From assembly GCA_902491915.1 (NCBI GenBank), contig CABUJL010000103.1:1-6341 (forward strand): a stretch of DNA of 6,341 nt, written 5' to 3'. The notes beneath the pieces are model-generated. The model was not told where the DNA came from. It was given only the letters and a program-made list of their open reading frames with translations, and searched no databases. This DNA comes from an uncultured Collinsella sp. GTDB lineage: Bacteria; Actinomycetota; Coriobacteriia; Coriobacteriales; Coriobacteriaceae. How positions within the stretch are numbered: the stretch's first letter is position 1; each line of letters opens with the position of its first letter. Shown here piece by piece: positions 1 to 5,972 of this stretch. The position numbers and the translations under genes were made by a program.

Positions 1-67
1 CTTCGTTAAACGGGCGCTAGGGCGTCACCCTTACACCAACATTTTCGACGCGATCCATACTGGAACG

Positions 68-105
68 AAACGGGGCCGCTGGCAACATCGCCAGCGGCCC
101 CACTT
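68..105 (-). terminator. Hairpin terminator downstream of the DUF2130 gene, possibly bidirectional
   Basis: Arms at 72-83 (GGGGCCGCTGGC) and 90-101 are perfectly complementary over 12 bp around a 6-nt loop. Read on the minus strand, the stem extends by two G-U wobbles and two A-U pairs to 16 bp (68-83 with 90-105), and is followed by the short T-rich run TTTCGTT. It begins 20 nt past the stop codon of the minus-strand gene that ends at 125. On the plus strand the stem is followed by ACTTTTGC, so it could also stop transcription arriving from the left edge. Both T-tracts are short, so the termination call rests mainly on stem strength and position. Confidence 0.65.
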
Positions 106-124
106 TTGCACTATATGCTATGCC

Positions 125-1882
125 TTACTCGGCATCCTCGACCTCATATGAATCCGCCTCGGCGGGCTCATCGTTTGCCTCCGCCGCAGCCCCGCGCGCC
201 TCGTCAAACGCCGCCTTCATGGTCTTGTTGCCCCACGTGAGCTTGCGAATGGTAAGATCGTCGGCCTTCTTGTTGGCTAGGCGCAGATTGTTCTCGGAGG
301 ACAGCAACGCCTCCTTGGTTTTCTGCAGATGGCTAATCGTCTTGTCGATCTCATCGATTGCCGTTTGGAACTTGCGGCTCGCAATCTCGTAGTTGCGGCC
401 GAAATCATTCTTGAACTTCTCCATCTTGTCTTCGAAGTTCGTGACGTCGATGTTCTGCTGTTTGTACTCCGCCAGCTCCTGCTTATAGCGCAGCGAACCC
501 ATGGCAGCGTTACGAAGAAGTGTAATCATGGGAATGAAGAACTGCGGGCGGATCACGTACATCTTCTCGTAGCGATAGCTCACGTCGACTATCCCTGCGT
601 TATAGAGCTCGCTCTCGGGTTCCAGCAGGGTGCAGAGCACCGCGTACTCACAGCCTTTCTGGCGACGATCGTGATCGAGTTTCTTAAAGAAGTCCTCGTT
701 TTTATGCTTGGTCGCGGTCTCATCGTTCTCGTTTTTCATCTCGAACATAATCGAAATGACCTCGTTGCCGCTCGCGTCGCACTCGCGGAAGATAAAGTCG
801 CCCTTGGTACCCTCGGACGCATCGTTATCTTTCTCGAAGTACGCGTTAGGAAATGCCGTCATGCGCAGACGGTTAAACTCGGTCTCGCAGTGCTGCTCGA
901 GCGACTCGCCCACCATCTTGGTGGACAGGCGGACCTTCATGTCCTTAAGGCGCTCAATCTCTTCATCCTTGTAGCGAATCAGGTCATCGCTCGCGCGCTT
1001 GGCCTGCGCAAGCTCGAGCTCGTGTGCCGCCTTGGCTTGCTCCTCGCGAGAATCGCGCACCGCCAGCTCGCTCGTTAGCTTGGCACGTGCCTCATCGCGC
1101 TCTCGTTCCGCCGCGGCGACCGCCTCTGACAGGTTCATTTTTGCCATCAGTTCCTGCTCGCGCAGCTGGGCACGCAGGCCCTCGGCCTCTTGCTCGGACT
1201 GAGCCTTTGCGGCGGAAAACTTCTCTTGCACCTTCGCGCGATAGTCAGCAAGCGCGCGCTCGGCCTCGCTGCGAGCGGCATCGAGCTCACGCTGCGACTC
1301 TGCCGCGGCAGCGGCAAGCGCCATCTCCTGGGCCTTGTCCGCCGCGGCAAGCCTGGCCTGCAGCTCGGCAATCTGAGCATCGCGTGCAGCTAAATCGTTT
1401 TGAGCAGCGTTGCGCGCCGCCGACTCGGCAAGCTTTGCTTCGTCATCTTTGCGCCCAAGCTGCGCACGCAGGCTATCAATCTCACGCTGGAGTTCGGCAT
1501 TCTCTTTTTGAGCATTGGCTCGTGCCTCAACCGCCGCGCGCTGGCTTGCACTCTCGCGCTCTGCGGCAGCGCCCTCGAGCTTAGCGCGCAGCTCGGCAAG
1601 CTCAGCATCGCGCTTGGCAACCTCTTGCGCCAGTTTCTGATCCGCAGTGTTCTTCTGCTCGACAAGCTGGGCATTGCGCTGAGACTCTGCCTGTTGCAAG
1701 GCAGCCGTCGAACGCGAGCGCTCAAGCTCCAGCGCCTGCTCACCCTCACGCTGGACTGCCTTCACACGCTCATCCAGGTCGCGCGAGAACTCGGCATCGC
1801 GCACCTGCTTGACGATATCCGCATAGCCGGATGCATCGACCTTAAAAACTTCGCCGCAATGCGGGCACTTGATCTCGTTCAT
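125..1882 (-). CDS. DUF2130 protein: N-terminal zinc-knuckle-like motif, long coiled coil, nuclease-like core
   Basis: This 585-residue protein opens with one CxxC knuckle (C6, C9) in the MNEIKCPHCGEVF start typical of DUF2130 proteins. Residues about 28-320 are an Ala/Glu/Gln/Arg-rich coiled coil with no obvious membrane segment. The conserved core spans about 320-465 (GESLEQHCETEFN, then KGDFIF, then FEMKNEND). A second short helical coil covers about 465-540, and the tail is acidic and Ala/Glu-rich. D362, E381 and K383 are spaced like the D...ExK active site of PD-(D/E)XK nucleases, so a nucleic-acid role is plausible but inferred; the family has no settled function. Only one CxxC pair is visible, so a zinc site would need another partner or a dimer. 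The start is supported by GAGGAG (1888-1893) 5 nt upstream. A terminator upstream (1941-1975) suggests its own promoter within 1883-1940, but I found no convincing -10/-35 pair there. Confidence 0.93.
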   Translation of the reverse strand: MNEIKCPHCGEVFKVDASGYADIVKQVRDAEFSRDLDERVKAVQREGEQALELERSRSTAALQQAESQRNAQLVEQKNTADQKLAQEVAKRDAELAELRAKLEGAAAERESASQRAAVEARANAQKENAELQREIDSLRAQLGRKDDEAKLAESAARNAAQNDLAARDAQIAELQARLAAADKAQEMALAAAAAESQRELDAARSEAERALADYRAKVQEKFSAAKAQSEQEAEGLRAQLREQELMAKMNLSEAVAAAERERDEARAKLTSELAVRDSREEQAKAAHELELAQAKRASDDLIRYKDEEIERLKDMKVRLSTKMVGESLEQHCETEFNRLRMTAFPNAYFEKDNDASEGTKGDFIFRECDASGNEVISIMFEMKNENDETATKHKNEDFFKKLDHDRRQKGCEYAVLCTLLEPESELYNAGIVDVSYRYEKMYVIRPQFFIPMITLLRNAAMGSLRYKQELAEYKQQNIDVTNFEDKMEKFKNDFGRNYEIASRKFQTAIDEIDKTISHLQKTKEALLSSENNLRLANKKADDLTIRKLTWGNKTMKAAFDEARGAAAEANDEPAEADSYEVEDAE

Positions 1883-1887
1883 AGCAG

Positions 1888-1893
1888 CTCCTC
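1888..1893 (-). promoter_or_regulatory. Ribosome binding site of the DUF2130 gene
   Basis: GAGGAG on the minus strand lies 5 nt before the ATG at 1880-1882. The stretch GGAGCTGCTATG recurs exactly at the HIRAN gene start. Confidence 0.7.
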
Positions 1894-1940
1894 GATGGAC
1901 GCAAATATCAACCGGCTACACTCTACCGCGCCGCGCGGAC

Positions 1941-1975
1941 AAAAAAGGCGCCGCCGCCATAATGGCAACGGCGCC
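1941..1975 (-). terminator. Intrinsic terminator ending the HIRAN-microprotein-phosphoesterase cluster
   Basis: Read on the minus strand, GGCGCCGTTGCC (1975-1964) pairs with GGCGGCGGCGCC (1958-1947) over 12 bp, including two G-U wobbles, around a 5-nt loop (ATTAT). TTTTTT (1946-1941) follows directly. This is a textbook factor-independent terminator about 50 nt beyond the phosphoesterase stop codon. Its 5' arm overlaps the last six bases (1970-1975) of the adjacent REP-like hairpin, so the two structures compete for those bases. Confidence 0.85.
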
Positions 1976-2022
1976 AGAACCACCACAAAGGTGCCTGTCC
2001 CCTTTGTGGTGGCTCTGGCGCC
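1970..2022. repeat. REP-like inverted repeat with GGGGACAGGCACC core
   Basis: Arms at 1970-1991 and 2001-2022 are complementary over 22 bp around a 9-nt loop. The one imperfect position is a G-U wobble in minus-strand RNA but an A-C mismatch in plus-strand RNA. The loop and inner stem contain GGGGACAGGCACC (minus strand), a motif I recognise as common in dispersed REP-like palindromes of many bacteria, some linked to IS200/REP-type tyrosine transposases. It starts immediately after the phosphoesterase TAG stop. No transposase gene is in this window. Classing it as a dispersed element rests on motif recognition; copy number in the genome was not examined. Confidence 0.65.
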
Positions 2023-2568
2023 CTATAACCCAAAGAAGCTAAGAATCTGATCACGGCTTACGGGCTTGTAATCGTTGGCATCGAGACCGACATCGTAGCG
2101 AAAGATAGGGCGCTCGCGATCGCGGTTGCGCACGTTGGTGCGGTCTCCCCTGCTGTGGATATGCCCGTGCAGCATGACGGCGCCACGCGCCTTGCCGTTC
2201 CAGCTGAGCATGGGGTAATGGCTCAACACCAGGCGATGGCCCTTGGCATAGCCGGGAGCAATCTCCAGGTAATCGCGCACGTCTTCCCAAATCTGCGGTA
2301 CGTCGGGATCTTCCCAGTCGCCGTCATGGTTACCACGGATGAGCGTCACGTTCTGACATTCGATACGCTCGCGCAGACGCACCGCCTCCGCCAGGGGCAA
2401 ACGATAGGTAAAGTCTCCCAAGATATAGAGACGGTCGTCCGCCGCCACGCACTCATTGACGGCATCGATGACCTTGCGGTTCATCTCCTCGACCGAATCA
2501 AACGGCCGATCCATATCGTGCAAGATATTCGTATCGCCCAGGTGCAGGTCGGCGGTAAACCACATCAT
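2023..2568 (-). CDS. Calcineurin-like metallophosphoesterase, small stand-alone type (COG4186-like)
   Basis: This 181-residue protein carries the full metallophosphoesterase metal-binding set: D7 and H9 (FTADLHLGD), D52 (LGDF), N80 and H81 (RGNHD), H117 (SHYP), and H134 with H136/H138 (LHGHIH). The family hydrolyses phosphomonoesters or diesters with two metal ions. The short single-domain form is typical of COG4186-like enzymes, whose substrates are mostly unknown. It is cytoplasmic, with no signal peptide. I chose the ATG at 2566-2568 because GAGGA (2577-2581) lies 8 nt upstream. An in-frame ATG at 2581-2583 would add five residues (MRTET) but has no ribosome binding site. It is the last gene before the REP-like hairpin and terminator, 66 nt after the microprotein gene. 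A lone TATACT at 2609-2614 could be an internal -10, but it has no matching -35. Confidence 0.92.
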   Translation of the reverse strand: MMWFTADLHLGDTNILHDMDRPFDSVEEMNRKVIDAVNECVAADDRLYILGDFTYRLPLAEAVRLRERIECQNVTLIRGNHDGDWEDPDVPQIWEDVRDYLEIAPGYAKGHRLVLSHYPMLSWNGKARGAVMLHGHIHSRGDRTNVRNRDRERPIFRYDVGLDANDYKPVSRDQILSFFGL

Positions 2569-2576
2569 CGTCTCTG

Positions 2577-2581
2577 TCCTC
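2577..2581 (-). promoter_or_regulatory. Ribosome binding site that decides the phosphoesterase start
   Basis: GAGGA on the minus strand sits 8 nt before the ATG at 2566-2568 and overlaps the first codons of the longer in-frame alternative starting at 2583, which has no such site. This favours the shorter protein. Confidence 0.6.
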
Positions 2582-2634
2582 ATTTCGCAACGTGTTCAAC
2601 TCGTGCTAAGTATACAGACGCAGCGATGTGGCGG

Positions 2635-2814
2635 TTATCCAAAGAGCCCGCCGAACAGTCCGCGGCGGCGTTTGTCTTTCTTTTTCGACGCATCACTCTG
2701 GGCGTTCTTGCCCTGCCGCATCTTACGGTCCTGTTCCAGCTCATCGTCATCGAGTAGCACATCCCACTCAAACGGATCATCTGCCAGATCAAACAGGTCA
2801 TCGTCGTCAAACAT
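2635..2814 (-). CDS. 59-residue bipartite acidic/basic microprotein, unknown function
   Basis: I do not recognise this family. The ORF runs ATG to TAA with a ribosome binding site AAGGGA (2822-2827) 7 nt upstream. It fills most of the gap between the HIRAN gene (18 nt upstream) and the phosphoesterase. The protein is sharply bipartite: residues 1-30 hold 12 Asp and 3 Glu around MFDDDDLFDLADDPFEWD, and residues 31-51 hold 10 Lys/Arg ending KRRR. The tail is the tandem GLFGGLFG (52-59). It has no signal peptide or clear membrane segment. The acidic half could mimic or bind a basic surface and the basic half could bind nucleic acid, but this is inference from composition. Same-strand spacing places it in one operon with its neighbours. 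An overlapping 76-codon frame (2580-2810) lacks a site this good and gives an incoherent protein. Confidence 0.72.
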   Translation of the reverse strand: MFDDDDLFDLADDPFEWDVLLDDDELEQDRKMRQGKNAQSDASKKKDKRRRGLFGGLFG

Positions 2815-2832
2815 GGCAGCTTCCCTTACCGA

Positions 2833-3159
2833 CTAGCGAGCATCCACCACATAGAGCCCAACGCGCACCTGATGCCACGGGCTGCGCTCGGGGGCAACCT
2901 GTTGCACACGGGCCTCAAATACGTCCTCGTGGCCGTAATACATCATCAAGGACAGTGGGCCGACCTCGTTTCCTGGAACGTAGCCAAGTTTGGTCTTGCC
3001 ATAGTAAATCGCAACTGCCTCGGGGTCATGGGGATTATCGCGCTCGGCGCACAGTGTCAGTTTATCGCCCGCTTTAAGATCGCCCAGGACCAAGGTGCCA
3101 TCGGCATATTGAAATCCTGCGATATGAAACGACAGAAGAACACGTGAAGGCTCGTACAT
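2833..3159 (-). CDS. Stand-alone HIRAN domain protein
   Basis: The 108 residues are almost entirely one HIRAN domain (about 8-105). The signature blocks are FHIAGFQYADG (11-21), the LKAGDKLTL strand (28-36), ERDNPHDPEAVAIYY (39-53) and KLGYVP (57-62). HIRAN domains, best known from HLTF/Rad5-type helicases, bind DNA, notably free 3' ends. In bacteria they occur alone or fused to nucleases and helicases, so a role at damaged or stalled DNA is a family-based inference; no catalytic residues are expected. The ATG at 3157-3159 is supported by AGGGGAG directly upstream. The gene leads the cluster with the microprotein and phosphoesterase. I see no strong promoter in 3160-3282. The best candidate, TTCTCA with a 17-nt spacer to TTTATC, is weak, so read-through from the upstream dehydrogenase operon is possible. 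Confidence 0.9.
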   Translation of the reverse strand: MYEPSRVLLSFHIAGFQYADGTLVLGDLKAGDKLTLCAERDNPHDPEAVAIYYGKTKLGYVPGNEVGPLSLMMYYGHEDVFEARVQQVAPERSPWHQVRVGLYVVDAR

Positions 3160-3282
3160 AGCAGCTCCCCTAACGGCCGGATAAACCGGTGTTTAACCTT
3201 ATTGAGAAGTCTACGGGTCCGTGCGGACACAAATTCGCCCCACCCGCGCCTTTTCGACCGTTTGTCGCTACGCCATCTGATT
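3160..3282. other. Intergenic gap with no clear terminator or strong promoter
   Basis: This gap separates the aldehyde dehydrogenase stop from the HIRAN start, both on the minus strand. The only folds I see are GTCCG/CGGAC with a 2-nt centre near 3217-3228 and CCGG-ATAAA-CCGG near 3177-3189. Neither is followed by a T-run on the minus strand. Confidence 0.5.
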
Positions 3283-4662
3283 CTAATGCACAAACATGCG
3301 CACGAACTTGTGCTTCCAGCTTGCGTAAGGAGCGTAGCGGAATGGCACGTCCAGCCACGTTGCCTTATTCACGATGCTCTTCTTGTGGCTAAACGTATCG
3401 AAGCTCTCGCGTCCATGGTACTGCCCCATACCGCTCGCTCCCATGCCGCCAAAGCCCATATGGCTCGTAGCCAAGTGCATGATGGTGTCGTTGACGCAGC
3501 CGCCGCCAAAGGGCACGTAGCGCACAAAGCGTTGCTGAACCGAACGGTCCTGGCTAAAGATATACAGGGCCAGCGGCGTCGGACGATCCGTAATAAACGC
3601 TTCGGCCTCGTCAAGGCTCTCAAACGTCAGCACTGGCAAAATGGGGCCGAAGATCTCCTCCTGCATCACGGCGTCATCGGGGGACACGCCGTCCAAAATC
3701 GTCGGCTCGATCTTGAGCGAGGCCTCGCGCGCGGTACCTCCAAGCACGACCTTATCGGGATCGATCAGCCCGCGCACGCGCGCAAAATGCTTGGCGTTGA
3801 CAATATGACCGTAGCCCTCGTTATCGAGCGGATACTCGCCAAACATACGGCGGACCTCCTCCTTGATGAGGCCCAGCAGCTCGTCGTGCACGCGCGTATC
3901 GACCAGCAGGTAGTCGGGCGCCACGCAGGTCTGCCCCACGTTGAGCCATTTACCAAAGGCGATACGCCGTGCCGCAACCTTCAAGTTTGCCGTCGCATCC
4001 ACGATGCAGGGACTCTTTCCGCCCAGCTCAAGCGTCACAGGCGTAAGGTTTTTACTTGCGCGCTCCATAACGAGTTTGCCGACCGGAACGCTACCGGTAA
4101 AGAAGATCTTGTCCCAGTGCTCATCGAGCAGCGCTTCGTTCTCGGCGCGCCCGCCCTCGACAACCGTCACCAGGCGCGGATCAAATGCCTCTTCACAGAT
4201 TTGCCTGAGCACCGCGCTCGATGCCGGAGCATAGGCGCTCGGCTTGATGACCACGGTATTGCCCGCGGCAAGGGCGCCAGCGAGCGGCTCGAGCGTCAGC
4301 AAAAACGGATAGTTCCAGGGCGCCATGATGAGCGTGACGCCATAGGGCACGGTTTGCGTTTTGCACACGCTCACGGCGTTAGCGAGGTCGCACGGACGCA
4401 GGCGCGGACGACTCCATCGAACCACGTGAGCGATCTGATGTCGAATCTCGGAAAGCGATGTGCCAATCTCGCACATATAGGCCTCGTCATGCGACTTTCC
4501 CAAATCGGTCTTGAGCGCATGAGCGATATCGGCCTCGTGGGCCCGCACCGCATCGCGTAAACTCACGAGCGCGCGACGTCGAGCATCGACATCAAACGTG
4601 GCGTGCGTCTTAAAGTAGGCGCGCTGATCGCCGACGATGCGCGCAATTTCCTCGGTGTTCAT
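3283..4662 (-). CDS. Aldehyde dehydrogenase, class-3-like, NAD(P)-dependent
   Basis: This enzyme oxidises an aldehyde to its acid with NAD(P)+. Its 459 residues match the usual short class-3 length. Visible motifs are MAPWNYPF with N117 (oxyanion hole), VIKPS with K140 (cofactor binding), FFTGSVPVGK (187-196), the general base E212 in LELGGKSP, the catalytic C246 in NVGQTCVAPDY, and EEIFGPILPV with E336 and F338. The C-terminal arm (SHKKSI, then PYASWKHKFVRMF) is also class-3-like, resembling fatty or aromatic aldehyde dehydrogenases. No signal peptide is visible. All catalytic residues are present, so it should be active; the substrate cannot be read from sequence. The start has an excellent site, AGGAGG (4667-4672), and the upstream alcohol dehydrogenase stop TAG lies inside that site, implying translational coupling. 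It probably acts on the aldehyde made or used by that partner. Confidence 0.95.
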   Translation of the reverse strand: MNTEEIARIVGDQRAYFKTHATFDVDARRRALVSLRDAVRAHEADIAHALKTDLGKSHDEAYMCEIGTSLSEIRHQIAHVVRWSRPRLRPCDLANAVSVCKTQTVPYGVTLIMAPWNYPFLLTLEPLAGALAAGNTVVIKPSAYAPASSAVLRQICEEAFDPRLVTVVEGGRAENEALLDEHWDKIFFTGSVPVGKLVMERASKNLTPVTLELGGKSPCIVDATANLKVAARRIAFGKWLNVGQTCVAPDYLLVDTRVHDELLGLIKEEVRRMFGEYPLDNEGYGHIVNAKHFARVRGLIDPDKVVLGGTAREASLKIEPTILDGVSPDDAVMQEEIFGPILPVLTFESLDEAEAFITDRPTPLALYIFSQDRSVQQRFVRYVPFGGGCVNDTIMHLATSHMGFGGMGASGMGQYHGRESFDTFSHKKSIVNKATWLDVPFRYAPYASWKHKFVRMFVH

Positions 4663-4666
4663 GGAC

Positions 4667-4672
4667 CCTCCT
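4667..4672 (-). promoter_or_regulatory. Aldehyde dehydrogenase ribosome binding site overlapping the upstream stop codon
   Basis: AGGAGG on the minus strand lies 4 nt before the ATG at 4660-4662. The TAG stop of the alcohol dehydrogenase (4673-4671) begins one base upstream of it and shares its first two bases, a geometry expected for translational coupling. Confidence 0.75.
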
Positions 4673-5891
4673 AATTCTCGTCCTCAAACATACCACCTGC
4701 AACGACCTCGTACATATGCTCGAGCTCCAAGCGGTCCATTAGAAGCGGAACGGGGTATAGCGGATTGGCCTCGGCATCGGCATGCACCGCCATCTCGGGA
4801 ATGTCAGAGCGGCGAATGCCCAAGACATATTTGGGGATTCCCAGGGCCTCGTTCATGCGGTCGACCCAATCGATAAAGGCCTCGGCCGCAAGACTGTCCT
4901 GCGCGGTAGCCGGCGCAATGCCCGCCATGCGAGCAAGATCGGCAAGCTTGGGGGCGGCGGCGTCACCATAAGCGCGAAGCATGTGCGGCAGGATGATAGC
5001 GTTGGCCAAGCCGTGCGGAATCCCGTAACGCCCACCCAAGCTGTGTGCGATGGCGTGAACGTATCCAACATAGGAGCGGGTAAACGCAACGCCCGCCTTA
5101 TACGCCGCCGAAAGCATATTGCGACGCGCACGCATGTCGTCGCCATGCTCATAGGCCTCGAGCAAATTGTCGTGGATGAGCTGCACCGCCTGTCGCGCCA
5201 TCTTACGCGTATAGGGCGTGGTGCTTCGCCCGATAAAGGCCTCGACGGCATGCGTCAGGGCGTCCATACCCGTCTGCCCCGTAATGGAGGCGGGCAGACC
5301 GCGCGTAAACTCGGGGTCGTGCACCGCAAAGCGCGGGATAAGCACAAAGTCGTTAATGGGGTACTTGTAGTGCGTCTCGTCATCGGTGATAACCGCCGCG
5401 AGCGTGACCTCGCTTCCCGTGCCTGCCGTAGTGGGAACGGCGATGAGCAGCGGCAGGCGACGATGAATCCGCAGCAGGCCGCGCATCTTGTTGATGGGCT
5501 TGTTTGGCTGCGCAATGCGTGCGCCTACGCCCTTGGCGCAGTCCATGGCTGATCCTCCGCCAAAGCCGATAATGGCCCGGCAGGCACTCTCTCGATACAG
5601 GGACGCCGCTTCCTCCACGTTTGAAACCGTGGGGTTTGTACGCGTTTCGGCATAGACCGTAACGCCAATCCCCCTGGATGCGAGCGCCGCCTCGAGCGGT
5701 GCCGTGAGCCCCAGACGGGCAATGCCGAGATCCGTCACGATAAGGACCTTCTGGATCGAGCGCTTTTGAAGCACCGCGGGCACATCCTCGGCATGCTCTA
5801 AAATGCGCGGCTCGGTATAGGGCAGGATCGGCAATGCAATGCGAAAAACCGTCTGATATGTTCGGCACCAGGCACGACGGGCTAGATGCAT
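4671..5891 (-). CDS. Iron-containing (group III) alcohol dehydrogenase
   Basis: This 406-residue enzyme interconverts an alcohol and an aldehyde or ketone with NAD(P)(H). The cofactor motif is GFGGGSAMDCAK (109-120), with S114, D117 and K120, followed by VPTTAGTGSEVT (152-163). The metal ligands expected from E. coli FucO are all present: D210 and H214 (MDALTHA), H279 (GYVHA) and H293 (GIPHG). H283 matches the conserved extra histidine. The N-terminal 30 residues (MHLARRAWCRTYQTVFRIALPIL) are longer and more basic/hydrophobic than in FucO-type enzymes, and I do not read them as a signal peptide. I chose the ATG at 5889-5891 because AAGGAG (5900-5905) lies 8 nt upstream; an in-frame start at 5972 would run through the control region. 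It is first in the operon with the aldehyde dehydrogenase. The substrate is unknown, and two Rex-like dyads flank its likely promoter. Confidence 0.94.
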   Translation of the reverse strand: MHLARRAWCRTYQTVFRIALPILPYTEPRILEHAEDVPAVLQKRSIQKVLIVTDLGIARLGLTAPLEAALASRGIGVTVYAETRTNPTVSNVEEAASLYRESACRAIIGFGGGSAMDCAKGVGARIAQPNKPINKMRGLLRIHRRLPLLIAVPTTAGTGSEVTLAAVITDDETHYKYPINDFVLIPRFAVHDPEFTRGLPASITGQTGMDALTHAVEAFIGRSTTPYTRKMARQAVQLIHDNLLEAYEHGDDMRARRNMLSAAYKAGVAFTRSYVGYVHAIAHSLGGRYGIPHGLANAIILPHMLRAYGDAAAPKLADLARMAGIAPATAQDSLAAEAFIDWVDRMNEALGIPKYVLGIRRSDIPEMAVHADAEANPLYPVPLLMDRLELEHMYEVVAGGMFEDEN

Positions 5892-5899
5892 AAAGGAAA

Positions 5900-5905
5900 C
5901 TCCTT
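5900..5905 (-). promoter_or_regulatory. Ribosome binding site that decides the alcohol dehydrogenase start
   Basis: AAGGAG on the minus strand is 8 nt before the ATG at 5889-5891. It rules in the 406-residue form over the 433-residue in-frame extension. Confidence 0.75.
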
Positions 5906-5908
5906 CAT

Positions 5909-5926
5909 TTGTTGATAGGTCAACAT
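5909..5926. promoter_or_regulatory. Rex-like operator, promoter-proximal dyad
   Basis: TTGTTGATAGGTCAACAT contains the perfect inverted repeat GTTGA-4-TCAAC (5911-5924). Against the clostridial Rex consensus TTGTTAA-N4-TTAACAA, as I recall it, it matches 11 of 14 fixed positions. It lies just downstream of the likely start of the alcohol dehydrogenase transcript, where a bound repressor would block RNA polymerase. Another dimeric regulator, such as a TetR-type protein, could equally use it. Confidence 0.45.
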
Positions 5927-5937
5927 TTGCTCGCCCG

Positions 5938-5966
5938 ATTGTACTCAGCAAAGATCGCAGACGGCC
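5938..5966 (-). promoter_or_regulatory. Candidate promoter of the alcohol/aldehyde dehydrogenase operon
   Basis: On the minus strand TACAAT (5943-5938) matches the -10 consensus at 5 of 6 positions and would start transcription near 5931, leaving about 40 nt of leader. The hexamer 17 nt upstream (GGCCGT) is a poor -35, as expected for an activated or alternative promoter, so the call is tentative. Confidence 0.35.
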
Positions 5967-5972
5967 TCCCAA

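Noticed and set aside
1..60. Possible tail of a plus-strand gene entering from the left edge
   Set aside because: All three plus frames give short, unrecognisable peptides, with stops at 7-9, 18-20 or about 149. There is too little sequence to support a gene.
329..1078. Plus-strand ORF of 249 codons opposite the DUF2130 gene
   Set aside because: Antisense of a repetitive Ala/Glu/Arg coiled coil, whose codons read as Leu/Ala/Arg on the other strand. No domain and no supporting start site.
1100..1800. Apparent repeats of CTCGGCAAGCTC-like segments
   Set aside because: These are codon-level echoes of the Ala-Glu-Leu coiled-coil heptads, not a DNA repeat array or CRISPR; there are no regular spacers.
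1400..2050. Plus-strand ORF of 216 codons running through the terminator and REP-like hairpin
   Set aside because: It crosses a terminator and a palindrome and is antisense to the DUF2130 gene; the residues are low-information Leu/Ala/Arg.
2155..2757. Plus-strand ORF of 200 codons across the phosphoesterase and microprotein
   Set aside because: Runs antisense through two better-supported genes and has no family resemblance.
2580..2810. Minus-strand 76-codon frame overlapping the microprotein
   Set aside because: Same stretch, different frame, lacking coherent composition. The 59-codon frame has the better ribosome binding site and does not overlap the phosphoesterase start.
3202..4560. Plus-strand ORF of 452 codons opposite the aldehyde dehydrogenase
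   Set aside because: It is the antisense shadow of a gene with all catalytic motifs. The protein is His/Arg/Ala-rich with no family resemblance, a known effect of GC-rich codon use.
4782..5552. Plus-strand ORF of 256 codons opposite the alcohol dehydrogenase
   Set aside because: Antisense shadow of a motif-complete dehydrogenase, with no recognisable domain.
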